From the NCBI GenBank assembly GCA_903928045.1, contig CAIYPH010000290.1, positions 1 to 5,083 on the forward strand: a stretch of 5,083 nt of DNA, written 5' to 3'. Below the pieces are notes generated by a model that was not told where the DNA came from, did not search any database, and was given only the letters and a program-made list of their open reading frames with translations. Of the stretch, positions 1-4,798 are shown piece after piece. Both the position numbers and the translations under genes were made by a program. The first letter of the stretch is position 1. Every line of letters starts with the position of its first letter. The DNA comes from an uncultured Rhodospirillales bacterium (lineage in GTDB: Bacteria; Pseudomonadota; Alphaproteobacteria; Acetobacterales; Acetobacteraceae).

Positions 1-197
1 GCGATGGCGGCGAGCGCGCGCTCGGTCATGCCCGGATACTGCTCGAGCGACATCGCGGTAATCCGCCGCCCGCCCGCGGTATCGCGCACGGTCCCGAGAA
101 AACTGCCGATACCTCCGATGTCACTCCGCCCCGCGGTGAGGGTTTCGGTTTCGGCGCCGACATCGATCGGTTCGCTCTGCACGCGAACGGTCGCCAT
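1..197 (-). CDS. moaE: Molybdopterin synthase catalytic subunit MoaE, N-terminal part (runs off the left edge)
   Basis: Large subunit of molybdopterin synthase, which with MoaD transfers two sulfurs onto cyclic pyranopterin monophosphate to make molybdopterin in the cytoplasm. Only the first 65 codons are in the window. They begin MATVRVQSEPIDVG and continue into a region typical of MoaE: GGIGSFLGTVRDTAGG (about residues 28-43), then a MSLEQYPGMTERAL stretch (48-61) matching the family's conserved 'L-E-x-Y-x-x-M' segment. The catalytic lysines lie in the C-terminal part outside the window. The ATG follows the moaD stop after one base (TGA-G-ATG), and a GGGGGC run in the end of moaD can serve as ribosome binding site, so the two subunits are probably co-translated. 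Identity rests on the motif plus the adjacent moaD. Confidence 0.9.
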   Translation of the reverse strand, partial: MATVRVQSEPIDVGAETETLTAGRSDIGGIGSFLGTVRDTAGGRRITAMSLEQYPGMTERALAAI

Positions 198-198
198 C

Positions 199-465
199 TC
201 AGCCCCCGGTCACGGGCGGGAAGAAGCCGACCTCGTCGCCCGGCCCGATCGCGCTGTCCGGCCCGGCGAATTCCTGGTTCACCGCGCAGCGTATCGTGGC
301 GCTGGCGGATAATGCGGCCTCATGCCGCGGGCTGCGTTGCTTCAGCCAGCCGATCAGCCCGGCCACCGTGTCCACCGCGGGCGGCGGGCTGACGCTCTCC
401 TCCGCCAGGCCGATCTTCTCACGCAGCCAGGCGAAATACAGCACCTGGATGCCGGGGGCGCTCAT
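199..465 (-). CDS. moaD: Molybdopterin synthase sulfur carrier subunit MoaD
   Basis: Small ubiquitin-like sulfur carrier of molybdopterin synthase, 88 aa, the usual family length. It carries the N-terminal beta strand IQVLYFAWLREKIG (6-19), the GDEVGFFPPVTGG ending (76-88) and the essential terminal Gly-Gly. The C-terminal glycine is adenylated by MoeB and converted to the thiocarboxylate that donates sulfur. It sits 13 nt downstream of the lipoprotein gene stop and 1 nt upstream of moaE. The ribosome binding site is weak; only GAAG overlapping the upstream stop region is visible, so translation may depend on coupling to the upstream gene. The start at 465 gives the expected N-terminus and no other in-frame start looks better. 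Confidence 0.95.
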   Translation of the reverse strand: MSAPGIQVLYFAWLREKIGLAEESVSPPPAVDTVAGLIGWLKQRSPRHEAALSASATIRCAVNQEFAGPDSAIGPGDEVGFFPPVTGG

Positions 466-478
466 GCGGCCGCGCGCA

Positions 479-1075
479 TCACTTCGGCGCCGGCACGGAC
501 ATCACCTGCCCGTCTGCGCCGATCAGCGTCATGGTGCCGTTGCCATTGTCGATCGCCCGGCCGGCGCTGCCGTTCGGCAGGGTGTAGTTGATTACCCCAT
601 TGGCGCCGGTGGTCAGGATGGCATTGCCGGACGGTGTGGCCAGCGACGCGCCGGAACGGATGGTGGTGGCCGGCGGGATGGTCGGTGCCGGGGGGGCGGC
701 TTTCGGCGCGGGCGGCTGTGGCGCGGGCTGCACCGCCGGCGACATCGCCACCGGTTTGGCGGCCGGCTTGGCCGCGCCCGCCGGGGCCGGGGATTTCTCC
801 AGCGCGGCGGCGGTCGGCTCGCGGCGTGGCAGGCTCGGCCAGATATTGCCGCTTTCGCTGGTCAACGGCTCCGCCTCCACCGGCTGGCCCATCACCCGGC
901 GGATGTTGTCGCTCTCCGGTTGCGGCCGGTTCGGGTTGCCCTGGAAGGTGACGGTGTCACCGATGAAATCCAGCAATCCGTCGGTCGGGTTGCCGATCAG
1001 GTTCCCGGCCGTGTCGGAGACGGACTCGCAGGCGGTCAACAGAACAAGCAAGCCAAGGGGGGCGAGGAGCCGCAT
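479..1075 (-). CDS. Putative Pro/Ala-rich lipoprotein of unknown function
   Basis: Predicted 198-aa envelope lipoprotein, function not recognised. The N-terminus is a short type II signal: Arg2, then a hydrophobic stretch LLAPLGLLVLL (3-13) and a lipobox L-T-A-C with Cys16 as the acylation site; Glu17 follows. Residues 17-85 are mixed, with a GNPTDGLLDFIGDTV segment (28-42). Residues 86-138 are Pro/Ala-rich and probably disordered. A C-terminal block (139-198) is rich in Gly, Asn and Thr with repeated turn motifs (TGANG, LPNGS, DNGNG, GADGQ), suggesting a small beta structure. An open frame extends to 1249, but ATG 1075 is preferred because it creates the lipoprotein signal and has an AAAAGGA ribosome binding site 10 nt upstream. 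It lies 58 nt after mobB and 13 nt before moaD, so it is probably co-transcribed with the Moco genes; a functional link is not shown. Confidence 0.8.
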   Translation of the reverse strand: MRLLAPLGLLVLLTACESVSDTAGNLIGNPTDGLLDFIGDTVTFQGNPNRPQPESDNIRRVMGQPVEAEPLTSESGNIWPSLPRREPTAAALEKSPAPAGAAKPAAKPVAMSPAVQPAPQPPAPKAAPPAPTIPPATTIRSGASLATPSGNAILTTGANGVINYTLPNGSAGRAIDNGNGTMTLIGADGQVMSVPAPK

Positions 1076-1133
1076 CAGTCGGGAATCCTTTTCGGGGTCG
1101 GCGGGTTGAATGTGCCCTCGTGCGGGCTGACAC

Positions 1134-1655
1134 TCAAGGTCTGGTGTGCAGTGCAGTATGAGATTGCAGATAGTCAACTGCCCAATTCGTGATGGCGTCG
1201 GGGTCATTGAGCGGCAGCACCGCCCGGCCGGCCGCCTCGACCACCCCATCGGCCGCTATGGCGACGATATCTTCGCGCCCGGGCCACAGCGCTTCGCGGC
1301 CGAGCGAGGGGCGGAATACCTCGATTTTCGGGTGCGGGTTGGCCTTGAATCCCTCCACCAGCACGAGGTCGACCGGCTCCAGCCGCGCCAGCAAATCCGC
1401 CAGTCCCGGCTCCGGCCCAACCTGCTCGTGCATCAGCGCCCAGCGTTGGCTCGAAGCGATCATCACTTCGCGCGCCCCGGCCTGGCGATGGCGCCAGCTA
1501 TCCTTGCCGGGCTGGTCGAGATCGAAGCCGTGATGCGCGTGCTTGATCGTCGAGACCGTCATCCCCCGCGCGATGAACCGCGGCAGCAGGGCTGCGAGCA
1601 GCGTCGTCTTCCCGCTGCCGGACCAGCCGGTCAGCCCGAGGACATGCATCGGCAT
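1134..1655 (-). CDS. mobB: Molybdopterin-guanine dinucleotide biosynthesis protein MobB (GTP-binding)
   Basis: P-loop GTPase that assists MobA in attaching GMP to molybdopterin to form the guanine-dinucleotide cofactor used by DMSO-reductase-family enzymes. The 173-aa protein has a Walker A motif GWSGSGKTT (10-18, Lys16). It also has the MobB signature IKHAHHGFDLDQPGKDSWRH spread over 37-56, and a Walker B-like strand VDLVLVEGFK (95-104) followed by HPKIEV (108-113). Length matches the single-domain MobB family. It starts 3 nt after the pgsA stop, so translation is probably coupled. ATG 1655 has GGGA seven nt upstream; the in-frame ATG at 1649 (MHVLGLTG) matches the usual family N-terminus better, so the true start could be two codons later. 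No mobA is visible in the window. Confidence 0.95.
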   Translation of the reverse strand: MPMHVLGLTGWSGSGKTTLLAALLPRFIARGMTVSTIKHAHHGFDLDQPGKDSWRHRQAGAREVMIASSQRWALMHEQVGPEPGLADLLARLEPVDLVLVEGFKANPHPKIEVFRPSLGREALWPGREDIVAIAADGVVEAAGRAVLPLNDPDAITNWAVDYLQSHTALHTRP

Positions 1656-1658
1656 GGC

Positions 1659-2249
1659 TCAGTCCCGCACCGGTTCGCCGGCGCCGCTGGCATGGCGCAA
1701 CCCGGCGGTCAGATAGTCCCAGCCCGTCATCAGCGTCAGCAGCGCGGCCACCCACAGCATCGCCTCGCCGATCGCCGGCACTGGCAGCCAGCCGAGATAC
1801 AACACCTGTGCCCCCGTATCGCCGGCCAGCAGGGTGCCAAGCGCGCCCATCTGGAAGCCGGTTTTCCACTTGGCCAGCCGCGTCACCGGCAAGCCGACGC
1901 GCACGCCGGCGAGGTATTCGCGCAGGCCGCTGACCAGGATTTCGCGCAGCATGATGATGATGGCGGGATACAACCCCGCGGGGCTCAGCCGCCCCAGCCC
2001 CACCAGCATCATCAGCGCGGCCGCCACCAGCAGCTTGTCGGCGATCGGGTCGAGCATCCGGCCGAGGTCGGAGGTCTGCGCCCGGTCCCGCGCCAGCTTG
2101 CCGTCAAAATAGTCGGTGATGCCGGCCACCGAGAACACCAGCATCGCGGCCACGTCGGTATTCGGCGTGCGGATCGCCGCCAGCACCACCATCACCGGGA
2201 TGGCGGCGATGCGCGAAAGCGTCAGGACGTTGGGCAGATCGGTGAGCAT
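1659..2249 (-). CDS. pgsA: CDP-diacylglycerol--glycerol-3-phosphate 3-phosphatidyltransferase
   Basis: Integral inner-membrane enzyme that joins CDP-diacylglycerol and sn-glycerol 3-phosphate to phosphatidylglycerophosphate, the precursor of phosphatidylglycerol and cardiolipin. The 196-aa length is typical. The full CDP-alcohol phosphatidyltransferase motif D-x2-D-G-x2-A-R-x8-G-x3-D-x3-D is intact (Asp46, Asp49, Gly50, Ala53, Arg54, Gly63, Asp67, Asp71). Several hydrophobic segments are visible, at about 14-26, 33-44, 73-85, 92-102 and 157-175. The opening NVLTLSRIAAIP (7-18) is the usual PgsA N-terminus. It is the first gene of the minus-strand run. The ATG at 2249 is fixed by an in-frame TAG 12 nt upstream. 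An AGAAGG sits directly against the ATG, too close for a normal Shine-Dalgarno, which suggests leaderless or atypical initiation. Confidence 0.96.
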   Translation of the reverse strand: MLTDLPNVLTLSRIAAIPVMVVLAAIRTPNTDVAAMLVFSVAGITDYFDGKLARDRAQTSDLGRMLDPIADKLLVAAALMMLVGLGRLSPAGLYPAIIIMLREILVSGLREYLAGVRVGLPVTRLAKWKTGFQMGALGTLLAGDTGAQVLYLGWLPVPAIGEAMLWVAALLTLMTGWDYLTAGLRHASGAGEPVRD

Positions 2250-2284
2250 CCTTCTATACTAAAGGTAAACCGGCCCCGCGTCAG
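2250..2284 (-). promoter_or_regulatory. Candidate sigma70-type promoter for the pgsA-mobB-lipoprotein-moaDE run
   Basis: On the minus strand CTGACG (2284-2279, 4/6 to TTGACA) and TAGTAT (2261-2256, 4/6 to TATAAT) are separated by 17 nt. The stretch 2252-2269 is AT-rich in an otherwise GC-rich window. A start about 7 nt after the -10 falls on or next to the A of the pgsA ATG at 2249, implying a leaderless or near-leaderless message. Both boxes are imperfect, so this is a pattern-based inference. Confidence 0.4.
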
Positions 2285-2293
2285 CCGTTGACG
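2279..2293. repeat. Short inverted repeat between the divergent pgsA and DapA-family genes
   Basis: CGTCA (2279-2283) and TGACG (2289-2293) form a perfect 5-bp inverted repeat with a 5-nt spacer. It overlaps the putative pgsA -35 box and a TTGACG on the plus strand (2288-2293). The position in a 75-bp divergent intergenic region fits an operator, but 5-bp arms can occur by chance and no regulator gene is in the window. Confidence 0.25.
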
Positions 2294-2324
2294 TGCGGCC
2301 AGCTTCGGCGGCAGCCTGAATGTC

Positions 2325-3221
2325 ATGCAACACGCAATCAGCGGCATCTGGCCGATCCTCTACGCCTTCTTTGACAGTGAGAACCGGCTGGATCGCGCCC
2401 TGATGCGCCGGCAGACGGAGATCTGCGTCGCTGGCGGCGGGGCAGGGATGGCGGTGCTCGGCCTCGCCACCGAGGTCTCCAAGCTCTCGCCCGGCGAGCG
2501 GCGCCAGGTGGTGGAATGGGCGGCTGAGGATCTCGCCGGGCGCATTCCGCTGGCGGTGACCGTGTTCGGCGCCACGCCGGAGGAGCAGATCGCGGCCGTC
2601 TCCCACGCCGCCGACCATGGCGCGGTGGTGGCCATCCTGCAGCCACCGCGCACGCCGGGCATGACGGAGGCGGAGTTGCAGGCGTTTTTCGGCCAGGTGA
2701 TGGAGCGCTCGCCGATCACAATGGCGATCCAGAATGCCCCGGACTACATCGGCATCGGCCTCGCGCCCCCCGCGATTGCCGAGCTCGCCCGGCGTCACGC
2801 CAATTTCCGCGTGCTGAAAGGCGAGGGGCCGGCGGTGCTGATCCGCCGGGTGGTGGAGGAGACCGGCGGCCAGCTCGCGGTGCTGAACGGCCGCGGTGGG
2901 CTCGAACTCCCCGATAATTTCCGCGCCGGCTGCGCCGGGCTGATCCCGGCGCCCGACTGCTTCGAGGCGCAGGTGGCGCTGTGGGCGGCGATGGCACGCG
3001 GCGACGAGGCGGAGGCGGAGCGCATCTATCGCGAGATCCTGCCGGCGATCGTCTTCGTCATGCAGTCGATCGACCATCTCGTCTGCTATGGCAAGCGACT
3101 GGTCGCCGCCCGCATGGGGCTTGAGACGGTCTATGACCGGCAGCCCGCTCTCGCTGTCACGCCATTTGGCGAGGCAGCGATCGCCCGCTTCGCCGAACGC
3201 CTCGGCGGGTATGCGGCCTAG
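2325..3221 (+). CDS. DapA/N-acetylneuraminate lyase family aldolase or dehydratase, substrate unknown
   Basis: A 298-aa (beta/alpha)8-barrel protein of the class I aldolase family that includes dihydrodipicolinate synthase, N-acetylneuraminate lyase and 2-keto-3-deoxy sugar acid dehydratases. The Schiff-base lysine is Lys165 in FRVLKGEG (161-168). The GxxGE-like loop is GLATE (46-50) followed by LSPGER, and the glycine-rich strand is NGRGGLELPDNF (188-199). The DapA Thr-Thr pair is replaced by Leu47-Ala48, and the catalytic Tyr of YNVP is replaced by Gln136 in IQNAP (135-139). Hence it is unlikely to be a true lysine-pathway DapA. A sugar-acid dehydratase or aldolase role is possible, but the substrate cannot be read from sequence. 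The ribosome binding site is weak, and ATG 2325 gives the expected family N-terminus (ISGIWPILYAFF). It diverges from pgsA and converges on the NTF2-like gene, sharing CTAG at the stops. Confidence 0.85.
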   Translation: MQHAISGIWPILYAFFDSENRLDRALMRRQTEICVAGGGAGMAVLGLATEVSKLSPGERRQVVEWAAEDLAGRIPLAVTVFGATPEEQIAAVSHAADHGAVVAILQPPRTPGMTEAELQAFFGQVMERSPITMAIQNAPDYIGIGLAPPAIAELARRHANFRVLKGEGPAVLIRRVVEETGGQLAVLNGRGGLELPDNFRAGCAGLIPAPDCFEAQVALWAAMARGDEAEAERIYREILPAIVFVMQSIDHLVCYGKRLVAARMGLETVYDRQPALAVTPFGEAAIARFAERLGGYAA

Positions 3222-3592
3222 CCGGTCAGCTGGGCTTCCAGCGTCTTGAGGTCGAAATAGTCGCGCCAGGCCACCGCCTTGCCGTTCCGCCATTCGACGA
3301 TCCCGGCGTACTGCGTGTCGATCCGCCGCCCGCCCTTGGTGTAGCTCTCGACCCCCTCGACGAAGAGGATGTCGCCCTGCTCGATCATCAGGGATTGGCT
3401 GAACGCCTTGTCGGTCATCCCCTTGCCGAATTTCGCCATGAAGGCGCGCACCGCCTCCTTGCCGACCACCGGGCGCATGGCGCGATTGGGATACCAGACG
3501 ATGTCATCGGCCATGTAGGTCAGTGCGGTCTCGGTGTCGTTGTTCTTCCAGGCGGTGAGGTGGGCGAGGTAGAGCTCGCTGAGCTGGCCCAT
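3218..3592 (-). CDS. NTF2/SnoaL-like family protein (paralog of the plus-strand neighbour)
   Basis: A 124-aa single-domain cone-shaped NTF2-like fold protein. These small alpha+beta proteins bind hydrophobic or polar ligands and act as hydrolases, isomerases, cyclases or binding modules; the function here is unknown. Visible landmarks are the N-terminal helix with LTAWKNNDTETAL (12-24), GKEAVRAFMAKFGKGM (44-59), EGVESYTKGG (79-88) and the C-terminal AWRDYFDLKTLEAQ (108-121). ATG 3592 is chosen over longer in-frame extensions because AAGGGGA lies about 7 nt upstream and the N-terminus then aligns without gaps with the plus-strand paralog (44 of 124 identical). Compared with limonene-epoxide hydrolase, positions equivalent to Tyr53, Asn55, Arg99 and Asp101 read Trp33, Pro35, Gly80 and Glu82; only Asp111 of WRD is kept. 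It may therefore bind rather than hydrolyse. Confidence 0.85.
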   Translation of the reverse strand: MGQLSELYLAHLTAWKNNDTETALTYMADDIVWYPNRAMRPVVGKEAVRAFMAKFGKGMTDKAFSQSLMIEQGDILFVEGVESYTKGGRRIDTQYAGIVEWRNGKAVAWRDYFDLKTLEAQLTG

Positions 3593-3665
3593 GACGGTTT
3601 CCCCTTGTTGTGTTTGTGTCGTTGCGGTGTAGGCTTCCCGCAAAAGCGTTCTTGGCGGGGAAACA
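3593..3665. promoter_or_regulatory. Divergent intergenic region with near-dyad symmetry between the NTF2-like paralogs
   Basis: This 73-bp region must hold both promoters. It has two nested inverted repeats: GTTTCCCC (3597-3604) with GGGGAAAC (3657-3664), which place an identical GGGGAAAC ribosome-binding sequence before each gene, and TTGCGG (3622-3627) with CCGCAA (3638-3643). Their centres are 2 bp apart (3630.5 and 3632.5). The inner repeat, spaced by 10 nt, could be an operator shared by both genes. No convincing -10 box is visible for either direction. Confidence 0.45.
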
Positions 3666-4055
3666 ATGGCCGGAAACATCGACGTCGCGAAAGCGTTTTT
3701 CGCCGCCTGGGCGCGGCAGGACCATGCGGCCGTGCTGGCGCTGCTGCATGAGCGGGTGGAATACCAGAACATGCCGTTCCCCGAGGTGCATCGCGGCAAG
3801 GACGCGATTGCGGCCTTCATGGCGAAGTTCGGCAAGGGGATGAGCAACATCAAGGTCGAGCTGCGGCACATCGTCGAGGCGGGTGATCTGGTGTTCCACG
3901 AGGGGGAGGAGACCTACACCCGCAAGGGCGTCAACGTCCGCCTGCCCTATTGCGGGGTGTTCGAAATGGAAGATGGGCTGATCCGGGGGTGGCGGGACTA
4001 TTTCGACCTGCCGACCCTGGAACGGCAGATCGCCCCGAAGCAGGCCTCCGCGTGA
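3666..4055 (+). CDS. NTF2-like protein of the limonene-1,2-epoxide hydrolase type
   Basis: A 129-aa NTF2-fold protein resembling bacterial limonene-1,2-epoxide hydrolase (LEH). It has YQNMPFP (33-39), RGKDAIAAFMAKFGKGM (43-59), the strand LVFHEGEETYT (75-85) and GWRDYFDL (108-115). Against the Rhodococcus LEH sequence recalled from memory, Tyr33, Asn35 and Asp111 match catalytic-site Tyr53, Asn55 and Asp132. Gly80 and Glu82 stand in for catalytic Arg99 and Asp101, so epoxide hydrolase activity by the known mechanism is doubtful. Hydrolase, isomerase or ligand-binding roles remain open. ATG 3666 follows GCGGGGAAACA, giving a GGGG ribosome binding site at short spacing. The stop overlaps the GTG start of the SDR gene (GTGA), a strong sign of translational coupling and shared function. 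The divergent neighbour is its paralog. Confidence 0.87.
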   Translation: MAGNIDVAKAFFAAWARQDHAAVLALLHERVEYQNMPFPEVHRGKDAIAAFMAKFGKGMSNIKVELRHIVEAGDLVFHEGEETYTRKGVNVRLPYCGVFEMEDGLIRGWRDYFDLPTLERQIAPKQASA

Positions 4056-4798
4056 AGATCGCCGGCTGCGTCGGCCTGGTCACCGGCGCCAATCGCGGCG
4101 TGGGCGAGGCGCTGGTGCGCGCGTTGCTGACGCGGGGCGCGGCGAAGGTCTACGCGGCGGCGCGCGATCCGGCGCTGCTGCCGGATTTCGGCGATCCGCG
4201 GGTGGTGGCGGTGAAGCTCGATGTCACCTCCGCCGCCGACTGGGCGGCGGCGGCGGCGGCGGTGGCGGATATCACGTTGCTGGTGAACAACGCGGGGCTG
4301 TCGCATTTTGGCACCACGCTGGAGACCGCCGGGGCTGAAGAGGTTCTCCGCGCGGAAATGGAGGTCAATCTCTTCGGCCTGATGCGTGGCTATCTCACCT
4401 TCGCCGATATTCTTGGCGCCAATGGCGGGGGCGCGGTGGTGAACGTGCTGTCGGCGGCGGCGCTGATGAATGTGCCTTTGCTCAGCACCTACTCCATCAC
4501 CAAGGCGGCCGCCCTTTCGCTCACCCAGGCGATCCGCGCCGCGGGGGCGGCGCGCAAGACGCTGGTGACGGCGGCGATCCTCGGTTCGGTCGATACCCGC
4601 ATGGCCAAGGATGTGCCGGCGGGGGTGGTGAAGGTTTCGCCCGGCTTCGTGGCGGAGGCCATCCTCGACGGGGTGGCGCGCAACGAGGAGGATATCGATA
4701 CCGACCCCATGGCGCTCGACGTGCGGGCCCGTATCGCGCGGGACCCGAAGAAGCTCGAACGCTTCTTCGCCCGCGGGTTGCAGATGGCTAGAGGCTGA
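4052..4798 (+). CDS. Short-chain dehydrogenase/reductase (classical SDR)
   Basis: NAD(P)-dependent oxidoreductase of the classical SDR family, 248 aa, the usual length; the substrate is unknown and probably an alcohol or carbonyl. The Rossmann nucleotide-binding motif is TGANRGVG (11-18), followed by LDV with Asp57, NNAG (79-82) and the structural Asn106 in EVNLFG. Catalytic Ser134 lies 13 residues before Tyr147 in YSITK, with Lys151. The usual PG after strand six is LG here (177-178), a mild deviation. A six-alanine run (65-70) is encoded by a pure GCG repeat. The GTG start at 4052 is chosen because it overlaps the upstream stop by 4 nt and gives a normal SDR N-terminus (KIAGCVGLVTG); the open frame upstream of it reads the NTF2-like gene out of frame. 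It forms a two-gene operon with that gene and overlaps the convergent minus-strand gene by 11 nt. Confidence 0.93.
   Translation: MKIAGCVGLVTGANRGVGEALVRALLTRGAAKVYAAARDPALLPDFGDPRVVAVKLDVTSAADWAAAAAAVADITLLVNNAGLSHFGTTLETAGAEEVLRAEMEVNLFGLMRGYLTFADILGANGGGAVVNVLSAAALMNVPLLSTYSITKAAALSLTQAIRAAGAARKTLVTAAILGSVDTRMAKDVPAGVVKVSPGFVAEAILDGVARNEEDIDTDPMALDVRARIARDPKKLERFFARGLQMARG
4244..4261 (+). repeat. (GCG)6 trinucleotide run inside the SDR gene
   Basis: Six consecutive GCG codons encode Ala65-Ala70, continuing as GTG GCG. The tract lies in the loop/helix before the NNAG motif, so small in-frame length changes would be tolerated. It probably reflects high GC and alanine bias, with no clear regulatory role. 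Confidence 0.7.

Noticed and set aside
462..479. Five-codon minigene MRAAA whose stop overlaps the moaD ATG as ATGA
   Set aside because: It starts on the lipoprotein stop (TGATG) and could in principle couple moaD translation by reinitiation, but such short frames arise easily by chance and no ribosome binding site is dedicated to it.
1113..1128. GCCC/GGGC hairpin between mobB and the lipoprotein gene
   Set aside because: Only a 4-bp stem with no T tract, common by chance at this GC content, so it is not called a terminator.
296..1192. Plus-strand open frame over moaD and the lipoprotein gene
   Set aside because: Gly/Arg-rich antisense product with no recognisable motif; it conflicts with well-supported minus-strand genes.
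1076..1249. N-terminal extension of the lipoprotein frame by 58 codons
   Set aside because: It would bury the lipoprotein signal and overlap mobB by 116 nt. ATG 1075 has a good ribosome binding site.
1146..2291. Long plus-strand open frame (381 codons) opposite pgsA and mobB
   Set aside because: Its translation is rich in His, Arg, Gln and Pro with no domain pattern, as expected for the antisense of GC-rich coding DNA. The minus strand has clear PgsA and MobB motifs over the same bases.
2259..3293. Long minus-strand open frame (344 codons) opposite the DapA-family gene
   Set aside because: Low-complexity Arg/His/Ala translation without family motifs; the plus strand encodes an intact barrel enzyme.
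3950..4051. Upstream extension of the SDR frame to ATG 3950 or beyond
   Set aside because: It would overlap the NTF2-like gene by about 100 nt and add an unconserved N-terminus. GTG 4052 gives the standard SDR start and a typical 4-nt coupling overlap.
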